From Candidatus Melainabacteria bacterium (GTDB lineage: Bacteria; Cyanobacteriota; Vampirovibrionia; Obscuribacterales; Obscuribacteraceae): DNA of 64,000 nucleotides. Where the stretch lies: contig JAFKGK010000003.1 in assembly GCA_017307165.1 (NCBI GenBank), positions 682,001-746,000 of the forward strand. Reading direction: 5' to 3'. A program made the position numbers and the translations under genes. The notes under the pieces were generated by a model that did no database searches, was not told the DNA's origin, and saw only the letters and a program-made list of their open reading frames with translations. Of the stretch, positions 36,120 through 44,380 are shown one piece after another (position 1 is the stretch's first letter; every line of letters starts with the position of its first letter).

Positions 36120-36893
36120 TTAATTGCCAGTCGGCACGATCATTACTGGTTTACTAGCTTTATCGTCCTTGCCCTCATCTAGATATGCTCTGGACGATAC
36201 CTCAGGTGACTGGGCGCTAGTGTCGCCGTGGCCCTGATGGATCAACTGAGCTTGATTGACTCCATCGTAGAGCGCAGCATAATACTGCTTTGATTTGGCA
36301 TCGCGTGCATTTTTTAGACCTTGCTGCACCTGAGCTACTGCCTCGTTGTATTGATCCTGTCTGACGAGGGTCTTGATCAATCCTCCTCGAGCAGCGTCAT
36401 AGGCAGGGGCTTGATGGAGTGCCTCCTTAAAACAAGAGCCGGCGTGATTGAGGCCGCCTGCCTCGTAGTAGGCGTCGCCAAAGATATACCAGTCAAAACT
36501 GTTAGGAGTGGTCTGCTTGCTTACTTTTTGCATCTCGCCGATCGCCTGCTTTGCCTGGCCTTTGCGGACCAGAGCATAGGCCAGATAGCGGCGAGCTGTA
36601 ATCGAGTCTTTATCCAGCTTGAGTGCTTTTTGCAAGACCTCGATGGCTTTGTCGTAGTTGCCCTGCCCGATGAGAGCATATCCCTGGCTTAAGAGAGGAG
36701 CGATCTTGTCGGATACTACTCTTTGATTGATATTGGCAGTGGCTACTGGAGCTGATTGAGTGGTTGGCGCAGTGCTGCCGTATCCGCTGGCAGCCTGTAT
36801 CTGTGCTGGGCTGGCAGCATGAGCTGCTAGTGTTGCCACTAGACTGCAATTGCTCGTTATTATTAGAGCCAAAAGCCAGCGAGTGAGATTCAT
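36120..36893 (-). CDS. Secreted TPR protein
   Basis: A 257-residue protein with a signal peptide (about 1-27, ending AAHAAS), a Ser/Thr/Ala/Gln-rich linker and then three to four TPR units (about 65-205): YALIGQGNYDKAIEVLQKALKL, YLAYALVRKGQAKQAIGEM, WYIFGDAYYEAGGLNHAGSCF and GLIKTLVRQDQYNEAVAQV. A charged tail ends in IVPTGN. It lies upstream of the TadE/TadG unit on the same strand but is separated by a terminator. A similar arrangement (TadG-like then TPR) occurs at 49-51.5 kb, so TPR proteins may assist pseudopilus assembly. Confidence 0.78.
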   Translation of the reverse strand: MNLTRWLLALIITSNCSLVATLAAHAASPAQIQAASGYGSTAPTTQSAPVATANINQRVVSDKIAPLLSQGYALIGQGNYDKAIEVLQKALKLDKDSITARRYLAYALVRKGQAKQAIGEMQKVSKQTTPNSFDWYIFGDAYYEAGGLNHAGSCFKEALHQAPAYDAARGGLIKTLVRQDQYNEAVAQVQQGLKNARDAKSKQYYAALYDGVNQAQLIHQGHGDTSAQSPEVSSRAYLDEGKDDKASKPVMIVPTGN

Positions 36894-37024
36894 CAGGACG
36901 GGACCTCGAGATATAGAACAAATTCTAGCGAAATTTTAGCACCATTTAGGTGCGCTCGCGGGTATAGGACATTTGGTACGCAATCAAAGAGGCAATTGTT
37001 CTGAGCAAGACAAAATTATTCTGG

Positions 37025-37846
37025 TTGATTCTCTCGGGTACTCTCTTGTTATCCTGGGCGGCATGCATGTTTTTGATCAATTACAAAGGTATCGTGATTG
37101 CCGATCCCGAGAGTCGTTCGCGTCAGCTGCACGTGGAGTTGGCCGATTACAAACAACGATTCAAAGCTGATCTAGAGCGCGGACTGACGGATGATGAGCA
37201 GATCGCCAGGCATCAAGAAATAGCCAGGCGCAATATGGAGCTACGCAAATTTAACGAGGCCAGGGATGCATTTGAGGATGCAGAGCGCATATTGGGCAGA
37301 AACATCGATGAGGACCGAGCTAACCATGCTGATTTTGATGCTAGGCTAATCGATCTGCAAAGACTTTTGTGCTTGCATCTGGCCAAGGTCAAATGCATGC
37401 GGGCCTACAATTTTCCGCAGTTTGCCAAAAATTATTTTGACCAGGCTCAGCGATCTATAGATGCCATCTGTGCTCTAAAGCACGATCCGTCCCTCTCGCT
37501 CACCGATCGTGATTTGGCTCATCTCGATGCCATAGTGACGCTCAGTCGCATCAAGCTAAAAAACGAGTCGGCGATGACGGCTTATTTTACAATCAACAAA
37601 TCATCTGAACAGGCAAAGCGCAGAGAAGGTTTTACGGCACTTTCTCATCAGTATGACCAGCTCGTCAAAGATTGCTTGAGCAAGCTCGATAGCAATCGTG
37701 CTATCGCCCATCAGCAGTCACCCCTCAGCGATTCCGACCAGGCATCTTTTAGATCATTGCTGTCGACCCTACGCGCCAACAAGCAGATCATTGATGATGA
37801 CCTGGCTCACGAGTCATTGTTTTTTGCTGAGCCAGCGACAGGCTGA
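37025..37846 (+). CDS. Membrane-anchored helical-repeat protein beside the second HTTM gene
   Basis: A protein of 273 residues or slightly more: one N-terminal membrane helix, then long amphipathic helices rich in Arg, Asp and Ala, TPR-like (for example LRKFNEARDAFEDAERIL). The TTG at 37025 leaves no charge before the membrane helix; a CTG at 37001, behind gagg at 36989-36992, would add SKTKLFW and is attractive. It converges with the HTTM gene and overlaps its end by 33 bases. An anchored TPR protein also adjoins the first HTTM gene, so linkage, though in opposite orientation here, may be meaningful. Confidence 0.68.
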   Translation: MILSGTLLLSWAACMFLINYKGIVIADPESRSRQLHVELADYKQRFKADLERGLTDDEQIARHQEIARRNMELRKFNEARDAFEDAERILGRNIDEDRANHADFDARLIDLQRLLCLHLAKVKCMRAYNFPQFAKNYFDQAQRSIDAICALKHDPSLSLTDRDLAHLDAIVTLSRIKLKNESAMTAYFTINKSSEQAKRREGFTALSHQYDQLVKDCLSKLDSNRAIAHQQSPLSDSDQASFRSLLSTLRANKQIIDDDLAHESLFFAEPATG

Positions 37847-38749
37847 AGCCAGATCTTCTGGATAAATAAAGGCCAGGTAGCTCGAGATCATCAAATATTC
37901 AAAAAGCGGAATGTTCATATGCCAATCGATGACTATATGAAATGCCACTGCCATCGCCAATAGTGGATATCTAAACTCTTTTATCCAGATTGCCGTCCAT
38001 AGAGCAAACTCCAAAACCAGAGTGCCCCAGCTTAAGACTTTGATCAAGAGCAGGTTTTGAAAGACAAAGGGCATTGGAAATCTCTGCAGATCTTCGATGC
38101 GAGAAGAATAATAGACAGCGAGCCCTTCGATCCAAACAGGGCCGACGACCTTGCAAAAAAATGTCTGGCAGTATACTGCGGCTACTTGTAATTGGATCAA
38201 GCGCAAAGGCCAGATGCACACAGGGATATAGTCGCTAAAAGCAGGACCCGCACCGGTGCCGATCTCGGCTTGGCGTCCCTGTCTCCTCAAAATATAGTTG
38301 CGTAGTGACAAAGCTCGATCGCTTGGCGCAAAGATCAGCCAAAAGGCGGTCACTCTCATAAAAGTGTCGCCAGAGTTGAACAAAAACGGATTGCGATGCA
38401 AGAGGCTCGAGATGACGACAAACATGATAAATGCTGCAAATCGTGCCTTGTACCCCACGACAAACAAGATGGTCGCTGCTATGTAGGTATAAAAAACCAG
38501 ATCGACAAAGGTCTTTGACTCTGGATAGAGATAAAAGACGTTGAGTGCGTGGATGCCGCACCACAAGTCTGTAGTAGCCTGCGATGTAAACGCATCGGGG
38601 CCAAACCAAACCATGCGATCCGGGAAGAGCATGACACCAAAGAGAAAATAAATGATACCAATGGCGATGCGTAATGCGCCTAGAGGAAGAGGCGATGTCT
38701 CCGTAAACCAGATACGATCCCAGGCCGCGATGATGTCCTTTAGCTGCAT
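37814..38749 (-). CDS. HTTM-domain membrane protein, short form
   Basis: A 311-residue polytopic protein of the HTTM family. Landmarks match the long form: IWFTETSPLPLGALRIAIGIIYFLFG at the N-terminus, LFNSGDTFMRVTAFWLIFAPSDRALSLR (compare NAGDNYLRI), IQLQVAAVYCQTFFCKVVGPVWIEGLAVYY (compare AYAHTWFCKMEGPNW) and AFHIVIDWHMNIPLFEY (compare LHLGIEYTMNLPMFEW). It ends soon after the last conserved helix. The ATG overlaps the stop of companion C as TGATG, so the two proteins are made together. Confidence 0.85.
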   Translation of the reverse strand: MQLKDIIAAWDRIWFTETSPLPLGALRIAIGIIYFLFGVMLFPDRMVWFGPDAFTSQATTDLWCGIHALNVFYLYPESKTFVDLVFYTYIAATILFVVGYKARFAAFIMFVVISSLLHRNPFLFNSGDTFMRVTAFWLIFAPSDRALSLRNYILRRQGRQAEIGTGAGPAFSDYIPVCIWPLRLIQLQVAAVYCQTFFCKVVGPVWIEGLAVYYSSRIEDLQRFPMPFVFQNLLLIKVLSWGTLVLEFALWTAIWIKEFRYPLLAMAVAFHIVIDWHMNIPLFEYLMISSYLAFIYPEDLASACRWLSKKQ

Positions 38750-39396
38750 CAGTTGCGCCCTCTGGCATTGTCGGTCAAATCGGCATCTGTGAGATTGGAC
38801 AGATCATCAGCGCGCACATTGTAAGTGAGAAATGGATCGACCTCGTTGTGAGGTCCATTTAGCAGTTTGTGCAAGCCTATTTCCGGCGGATCGATGTGCC
38901 TGCTCATGCGGATCAAAGTCACTGTCTCGGGGGGATTGTCACGATCAAAATAATTGCGGCGAGCTATATAGATGGCAAGATCGGCCCAGAGTAATCTAAA
39001 TTTTGGCCAGACAGTATTGTCATCGCCAAATTTGCGATATCTCTCTTTAAACATCCTCTCAAAGAGATTGTATCTTTCTACTCTCGGGTAGAGCCACATC
39101 CGCGTGGAACCATCGCGATAAGAGATCATTGCCACCATATGTGGATTGTCTTCGCGTGGCTTGGGGGCAAAAACTCCCCAGTTTTGATCCAGTCCTAGAT
39201 AAGCATAATAAGGCCAGACGGTCGTGACTATGGAGGAAAAAAATGGATGATTGTTGAAGAGGTAAGAAAAATTGCAAACCAAATGGAAAATGATGAAGGT
39301 AGTGATGATCGGCTTTCTCAGATACTGCCAGTCTTGCGCTGTCAGTCCCAGAGACGAGGCAAGGCGGGACAGTGAAAGGAGATCCGCACTCTTCAA
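38749..39396 (-). CDS. HTTM companion protein C (unknown family)
   Basis: A 215-residue protein with a membrane segment at about 27-50 and an outer domain sharing the companion pattern: NWGVFAPKPREDNPHMVAMISYRDGSTR, YPRVERYNLFERMFKERYRKF and LWADLAIYIARRNYFD. It precedes the short HTTM gene with a one-base overlap. The order companion-HTTM is the same as in the 27.8-29.8 kb module. The gene 24 bases upstream encodes a TPR lipoprotein in the same direction. Confidence 0.75.
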   Translation of the reverse strand: MKSADLLSLSRLASSLGLTAQDWQYLRKPIITTFIIFHLVCNFSYLFNNHPFFSSIVTTVWPYYAYLGLDQNWGVFAPKPREDNPHMVAMISYRDGSTRMWLYPRVERYNLFERMFKERYRKFGDDNTVWPKFRLLWADLAIYIARRNYFDRDNPPETVTLIRMSRHIDPPEIGLHKLLNGPHNEVDPFLTYNVRADDLSNLTDADLTDNARGRN

Positions 39397-39419
39397 AAGA
39401 CAACTCCTGAGGTCGTCTA

Positions 39420-40160
39420 TTACTTGCCCGCTGGCTTGGTCTTTTCAAACTCTTTGAGTTGTTCGGCTACTATTTTGGCTTGTTCTGTCTTTTTTTCGCG
39501 CTGTAAGGTATCCAATAGCTCTGCATAGACCAATCTATGCCAATACCAATCTATTTGACCGCTTGGGGCGGAGCTCGCAATGTTGACGGCCTTGCGCAAT
39601 TGCAACTCTGCCTGTTTGTTGAAACCGAGATACTTGTAGCCGAGCCCCTGTCTAAAATGCACGTTAAAGAACCACATGGGGGTAGGACGCTTTTCGGGCG
39701 GCTGAGCGTAAAAGATGCGAGCTGCAAGGATGGAATATTTTTGCGCTTCTTTTAGTCTGTTGATGCGAAAGAGATTGTTGTTGACGCGTACAAGATATTG
39801 ACCGAGCTTGGTCTGACCTGCGGCGGCCTCGGCAGCCTGGTCGAGCTTGCTCAGCAAGACCTTGGCGCCTTGCTCTGGTTTTTGCTGCATCAAGAGCTTG
39901 CGACCTTCTTGAAATTCGGCTTCTGGAAACTCGACTGTCGAAGGCTTAGTCCTTGGTTTGAGAAATTTCTCTTCGTCTTCGGGAGTGACAAAGTCGGACT
40001 CCTGTCCGGTCTCTTGAGCTACTTTAGGGGTGCTGTCTTTTTTTGACTCTTCGGCGACTTCGCTAGTGCCGCAGCCAGTCAAGGCCATTGGAGCCAAGGA
40101 GACGATAGATGCCATGGCGGCGAGCGTCAAAAATCTCTGCATTTCATCCAAGCGGCGCAT
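39420..40160 (-). CDS. TPR lipoprotein
   Basis: A 246-residue protein with a lipoprotein signal: hydrophobic LTLAAMASIVSLAPMA followed by the lipobox LTGC (Cys30). An acidic/Lys-rich linker and helical repeats follow (about 75-240), including LGQYLVRVNNNLFRINRLKEAQ and GLGYKYLGFNKQAELQLRKAV. The ATG at 40142 (MQRFL) is an alternative start with a more usual signal length. First gene of the three-gene TPR/companion/HTTM operon, so this module has two TPR proteins around it. Confidence 0.77.
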   Translation of the reverse strand: MRRLDEMQRFLTLAAMASIVSLAPMALTGCGTSEVAEESKKDSTPKVAQETGQESDFVTPEDEEKFLKPRTKPSTVEFPEAEFQEGRKLLMQQKPEQGAKVLLSKLDQAAEAAAGQTKLGQYLVRVNNNLFRINRLKEAQKYSILAARIFYAQPPEKRPTPMWFFNVHFRQGLGYKYLGFNKQAELQLRKAVNIASSAPSGQIDWYWHRLVYAELLDTLQREKKTEQAKIVAEQLKEFEKTKPAGK

Positions 40161-40217
40161 TTTTTCCCCTGATTAGTAAGTAGATTTCCCTGACGATAAA
40201 TTACATGTACTTATACC

Positions 40218-41015
40218 TCAATTGTCCAAATATTTCGAGCGTAGCTTGTCTCTAATCTTATAGAGGGCACCGCGGATCAGAGCATGCTCTCTTTGAGTCG
40301 GATGCATGCGCTTTAGTGCTAAAGATAGCTCATTGTGTACCAGCTGGCGATTGTGAGGCCGAGTAAAGGCGACCAGGCCTAAGACTTCGTCTATCAATAG
40401 TCCAAGAGCAGCGAGTTCGCTATGAGGCACGAGTGTCTGAGGGATTTCGCCTGGATTGCCAGCATCATTTTTTTCTTTATCGTCAAAGCCTATGGCTTCG
40501 CTTAGCTCATATGCCAATATGCCAAGTGCCTGGGCTAGATTTAGACTTGGAAAGTCTGGCTGGACGGGAATCTTGAGGAGATGATGGCTGAGGTCGATCT
40601 CTTGATTTGCCAGTCCGTCACGTTCATCACCAAACACAAAGGCGATGCTTGCCTCATGCTTGTACAGATCGGTATTGCTGTCCAGATCAGTAATTGTATT
40701 GATGATATCTCTGGGATATTGTGGTATTAGAGTCCTATATTGGCAGCTTGATGTGGCTACGGTCAGATGGCAGTTGGCGAGAGCATCATCAAGTCTGTCA
40801 AAGACCTTTGCCTTTTTTAGGATGTCAAAAGCACCAACGGCCATTTTACGAGACTCGGCATCCTGATAATTGCGCGGAGGATCGACAAGATAGAGATTGG
40901 AAAAGCCAAAATTTTTCATCACTCGAGCGATCGAACCGATGTTGCCGAGAAAATTTGGCCTGACCAGGACAAAAACGACATTGCCGCGGCCTATCTTGAG
41001 CTCAGACATCGCCAT
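40218..41015 (-). CDS. trmJ: TrmJ-type tRNA/rRNA 2'-O-methyltransferase (SPOUT)
   Basis: Cytoplasmic SAM-dependent methyltransferase of the TrmH/TrmJ group, which in TrmJ methylates the ribose at tRNA position 32. The 265-residue length fits. Motif 1 is VRPNFLGNIGSIARVMKNFG, motif 2 FVFGDERDGL and motif 3 LNLAQALGILAYEL, the residues that build the SPOUT knot and bind SAM. A C-terminal helical extension (from about 195) is TrmJ-like. The ATG at 41009 (MSEL) is as likely as that at 41015. It overlaps the upstream membrane-protein gene slightly, so the two are co-transcribed. Confidence 0.87.
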   Translation of the reverse strand: MAMSELKIGRGNVVFVLVRPNFLGNIGSIARVMKNFGFSNLYLVDPPRNYQDAESRKMAVGAFDILKKAKVFDRLDDALANCHLTVATSSCQYRTLIPQYPRDIINTITDLDSNTDLYKHEASIAFVFGDERDGLANQEIDLSHHLLKIPVQPDFPSLNLAQALGILAYELSEAIGFDDKEKNDAGNPGEIPQTLVPHSELAALGLLIDEVLGLVAFTRPHNRQLVHNELSLALKRMHPTQREHALIRGALYKIRDKLRSKYLDN

Positions 41016-42420
41016 TGGTAGCGCTATGGGTGGTGAGCGGAGTGAGAGCCAGCATGACCGGCGTCACACATACCGAAAAGAGCGTCAGGATCAATCCGAT
41101 CAGATTGAGCTCTTTGAGGAGGTAGAGTGCCGATACTGTAGGCAAGTGGTTTTCGATTGGTATCGCCAGGCTGATCAAAGTAAGCATGATAAGCGAGTCT
41201 TTGGCAGCTAAAAAAGAAGGCACCTGCTCCTTGTGTAAGTGGACCAGTAAGTGATGATACCAGTCTGGCAAGATGAGACCGGCCAGTCCTGCCACCATAG
41301 CCAGTGACATGATAGCCAGGTCAAAGTGGTGGCAGAGTGCGCCGACCGAATAAAAAAAGAGCAAAAATACTGCCATGCTCTGCAAGATGATGCGTTTCCG
41401 GGCAAGGTGATGCAAAAAAGGAGACAGGAGACAACCGATCGCGCAGCTAATACTGAGTTTGAGAGATAGATCGGCCATTGTGAGATTGCCGACCATACCT
41501 GCCTGGACGGCCAGCATGGTAGATATCACCAATGGTGCATAAAGGGGGAGAAAGAGAAAAACCGTGGCTAACAAAAACCTGATTGTCTTGCCTCTTTCGA
41601 TAAGGAGTCGTGGTCGTGGCTCGCCGATTGAGACCATAGCCTCCAGAGCAAAGTCTTCTTTGAGCCGCGACTTGTGCAGTCTAAAAATAGCCTTGGCCGT
41701 CAAGTACAGACTTACCAGGGATAGTCCGGCAATAAGCCAACCGGCAGCAGGAGTCTGCGCATTATTGACTACATAAGGAGCAAGCCCGAGAGCAAAGGCT
41801 TGAGCACTAAAAAATCCAGTCGCCAGAGCAGAAAGATAAGGCAGAGGTCGGCTAGCCAGTTTTGCTAAAACTGTAAACAGCGCGACCATAGTCGTCTGCA
41901 CTAAAACAAAAACAAGACTGAGCGCTATCTTGATCCCTTGCGCATCACTCGTCAGCAACTCTCTGGTGGCTGGGATGCATAAAAGTAAAGGAATGAGCAT
42001 GCGGCTGGTGATCAAGAGTCCTGCTGTCACTGCAGCGGTTTTGTGTAGATTTTTGCCAAAGATGGTGCTGATTGGAAAGGCCAGAGCAATGAGTAAAAGA
42101 AGGCTAGCGCCAGCTGATTGATTGAGAGCAATAGCAAAGGCCTTTAACGTGCTCCCTAGATCCTGTATAGGTTGAAACCCAGTCTCCAGTGGTAGGGGAA
42201 GGGCCTGATCAAAGTTTGGCGGAGGAGCGACAAAGATGGTCGAACCTCCAAGATAGAGTGCAACAAAACGATCGACCAGGGTAAACAAAAAGACCCCGGC
42301 AAAAAGATAGATGGCCGTCGAAACCTGAAAATGGCTAAACTCGAGAACGTTGCGGCCTGCAGGCGCTTGCTGCCGATCGATACCGCTCTTGGTGCGATTC
42401 GATATACTTTGGCGATCCAT
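41002..42420 (-). CDS. Polytopic membrane protein, MFS-like
   Basis: About 472 residues from the preferred ATG at 42420 (MDRQSIS); earlier codons (to 42504) look unlike protein. Ten to twelve hydrophobic segments and a central basic loop (RLHKSRLKEDFALEAM...RPRLLIERGK) between two halves, as in major-facilitator transporters. No substrate signature was recognised. It has a His-containing stretch PDWYHHLLVHLHKEQ near residue 400. It overlaps the TrmJ gene, but that linkage says nothing about its substrate. Divergent from the secreted hydrolase gene. Confidence 0.65.
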   Translation of the reverse strand: MDRQSISNRTKSGIDRQQAPAGRNVLEFSHFQVSTAIYLFAGVFLFTLVDRFVALYLGGSTIFVAPPPNFDQALPLPLETGFQPIQDLGSTLKAFAIALNQSAGASLLLLIALAFPISTIFGKNLHKTAAVTAGLLITSRMLIPLLLCIPATRELLTSDAQGIKIALSLVFVLVQTTMVALFTVLAKLASRPLPYLSALATGFFSAQAFALGLAPYVVNNAQTPAAGWLIAGLSLVSLYLTAKAIFRLHKSRLKEDFALEAMVSIGEPRPRLLIERGKTIRFLLATVFLFLPLYAPLVISTMLAVQAGMVGNLTMADLSLKLSISCAIGCLLSPFLHHLARKRIILQSMAVFLLFFYSVGALCHHFDLAIMSLAMVAGLAGLILPDWYHHLLVHLHKEQVPSFLAAKDSLIMLTLISLAIPIENHLPTVSALYLLKELNLIGLILTLFSVCVTPVMLALTPLTTHSATNGDV

Positions 42421-42611
42421 GCTGGTCGAGTTGTAGGTGTGCAAGTATGCCTGCGTATATCGAAGGGGTGCCAAAACTGGCTCTGGAAGCGGATATCCGA
42501 TCAAAAAATATGTATGAGAAGACGATTATATTGTAAATAAACGCGAGCGAAGTCTGTTTGTCGATTATTTTCTCAAAAATCTTTTGGCGTATATGCAGTT
42601 ACAATATCTGC

Positions 42612-43547
42612 ATGTATCCTTTTGCAAGATCGCTCTTTGCGTCTGGCTCAGTCATGGTCCTATGGCTGGCATCCTTTTTATCTGTACAGATTGATGTGCA
42701 GGCTCAGGCTCCGCAAAAGATGACCGTGAGGCGTGGCAATGCTCCATGTTTGGCCTGGTTTAGCGAAAGCCAGACCCCACCCGCGATCAAGGGCATTTTA
42801 TTGTGTGTTCATGGCTTGGGTCTGCACAATGGCACCTGGGAGGCCTTTGGCAGGGCCATGGCTGAGGTTGGATATCCTTGCTATGCCATCGATGTCAGAG
42901 GATTTGGCTCCTGGATGGAGGCCAAGGGGAGAGAGACAGTCGACTTTGATGGTTGTCTCTCTGATGTAAAACAGACCTTAAAAGTTATTCACCGGGCTCA
43001 TCCTGGTCTGCCTGTATTTATAGTCGGCGAATCCATGGGAGGGGCTATCGCTCTGAGGATCGCTTCTCTTTATCCAGACCTGGTATCAGGTCTGGTTTCG
43101 TCCGTACCTGCTGGAGATAGATTTAAACAAGGCAAGACTACGCTCAAAGTTGCTCTGCAATACCTCAAAGGCGCTGACAAGCCGTTCGATGTTGGTTCGG
43201 GAGTAATCAAGCAAGCCACTCTCAAGCCAGAGTTACGTCAGGCCTGGGCCTCAGATCCCCTAGCACGACTCAATTTGTCACCCAAAGAGCTTATCCAGTT
43301 TCAATCATTTATGGATCAAAATCACGAATGCGCCAAAAAAGTAATCGATCGCCCCGTCCTCTTTGTCCAGGGAGTTGATGACAAGCTGGTCAAACCTGCA
43401 GGTACAGAAGAGCTATTTGAAGAATTGGGGACAAAGGACCGTCAGCTATACCTTGTCAAAGGTGGGGAACACCTAATTTTTGAGGAAAATCAGTTTAATC
43501 AAGAAACTATCACTTATCTCACCTCCTGGTTGGATGCACATCTATGA
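42612..43547 (+). CDS. Secreted alpha/beta hydrolase (monoglyceride-lipase-like)
   Basis: A 311-residue serine hydrolase. The N-terminus (about 1-32) is a signal peptide, MYPFARSLFA...VQAQA. The oxyanion segment LCVHGLGLHNGTW is at about 64-76, the nucleophile elbow VGESMGGA places Ser141, the acid is Asp256 (GVDDKLV) and the base His287 (GGEHLIF). Lysophospholipase/monoacylglycerol lipase activity toward lipid esters outside the cytoplasm is likely. The ATG at 42612 is chosen over 42558, which would place 18 non-signal-like residues first. Overlaps the TPR-thioredoxin gene by 4 bases (ATGA). Confidence 0.86.
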   Translation: MYPFARSLFASGSVMVLWLASFLSVQIDVQAQAPQKMTVRRGNAPCLAWFSESQTPPAIKGILLCVHGLGLHNGTWEAFGRAMAEVGYPCYAIDVRGFGSWMEAKGRETVDFDGCLSDVKQTLKVIHRAHPGLPVFIVGESMGGAIALRIASLYPDLVSGLVSSVPAGDRFKQGKTTLKVALQYLKGADKPFDVGSGVIKQATLKPELRQAWASDPLARLNLSPKELIQFQSFMDQNHECAKKVIDRPVLFVQGVDDKLVKPAGTEELFEELGTKDRQLYLVKGGEHLIFEENQFNQETITYLTSWLDAHL

Positions 43548-44287
43548 AAATGAAAGTCAAGGCTCTGCCGATAGTGGCACTAATATTTGCTGCGGCCTCT
43601 TGTATATTTGCCACTGATAGTGGTGTAGCAGCCGCTGGCTATGAGGCGCCCCTGGACAAGGTTCAGACTGCCGATCTCAATTGCGGTAAGGCATGCATGC
43701 AGGCGCAAAAGTGGACAAATGCGGCAAACGATCTCGAAAAAGTCGTCAAAGCTGTTCCTGATAGCTGTCAGGCTCATTTTTTACTAGGTCAGATCTACTG
43801 CAAGCTCAAAAATCTAGAAAAAGGCAAAAAGCATTTACGGACAGCAATACGTGTGGGTCAGGGATCTATCAATGCTCAAAAGGCAAATCAGGCGCTGATG
43901 CTCCTACCTGTCACAGCAATAAAACCCAAGACAGGAGCCGACACTAAATTGATCGCCATGTCCCTGGGCATTGGTCGGGAACGCGGTTTGTCAGCCAGCA
44001 AGGCTACTGTAATCGATTTTTATGCCAACTGGTGCCAACCCTGCAAGCAGCTTGATCAGACCATACAAAAGCTCAAGAGCGATCAAAAATACGCCAATAC
44101 AGTCAACTTTTTAAAAGTTGATGTGGATGATCCAAATAGCCAGGCCCTGGTCGATCAATATGAGATTAGCCCTATCCCGACAGTTGTTTTTATCAATGAT
44201 GAGGGTGAGGTCGTATCCTTTTGTGTCGGCTATAGTGGCGAATCCAAGATAGTCGCTGGCATCGCGCAAGCGATGCAGGTTAAATAA
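43544..44287 (+). CDS. Periplasmic TPR-thioredoxin fusion
   Basis: A 247-residue protein with a signal peptide (about 1-30), a TPR pair (about 45-120; QAHFLLGQIYCKLKNLEKGKKHL) and a C-terminal thioredoxin domain. FYANWCQPCKQL provides the redox pair CQPC (about 163-166), and ISPIPTVVF supplies the cis-proline loop. Extra Cys residues in the TPR part (CGKACM, DSCQ, YCK) could be oxidised partners. Probably a periplasmic thiol-disulfide protein. Its last codons and stop form the first copy of the 28-base hairpin array that runs to fumC. Confidence 0.85.
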   Translation: MKMKVKALPIVALIFAAASCIFATDSGVAAAGYEAPLDKVQTADLNCGKACMQAQKWTNAANDLEKVVKAVPDSCQAHFLLGQIYCKLKNLEKGKKHLRTAIRVGQGSINAQKANQALMLLPVTAIKPKTGADTKLIAMSLGIGRERGLSASKATVIDFYANWCQPCKQLDQTIQKLKSDQKYANTVNFLKVDVDDPNSQALVDQYEISPIPTVVFINDEGEVVSFCVGYSGESKIVAGIAQAMQVK

Positions 44288-44372
44288 GATCGCGCAAGCG
44301 ATGCAGGTTAAATAAGATCGCGCAAGCGATGCAGGTTAAATAAGATCGCGCAAGCGATGCAGGTTATATGAG
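44261..44372 (+). repeat. Four tandem 28-base units with GNRA-loop hairpins between trx-like gene and fumC
   Basis: Units at 44261-44288, 44289-44316, 44317-44344 and 44345-44372. Each begins atcgcgcaagcgat, a perfect palindrome whose RNA would fold as a 5-base-pair stem AUCGC/GCGAU closed by the GNRA tetraloop GCAA. It is followed by gcaggt and an AT-rich end with taa. The first three are identical; the fourth ends tatatgag instead of taaataag. Unit 1 encodes the last residues IAQAMQVK and stop of the upstream gene. The altered end of unit 4 gives gagg (44370-44373), a ribosome site seven bases ahead of the fumC ATG. Confidence 0.9.
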
Positions 44373-44380
44373 GTTTGATT

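Noticed and set aside
44261..44372. CRISPR or attachment-site array
   Set aside because: Units abut without spacers and the first is part of a coding sequence; no integrase is near.
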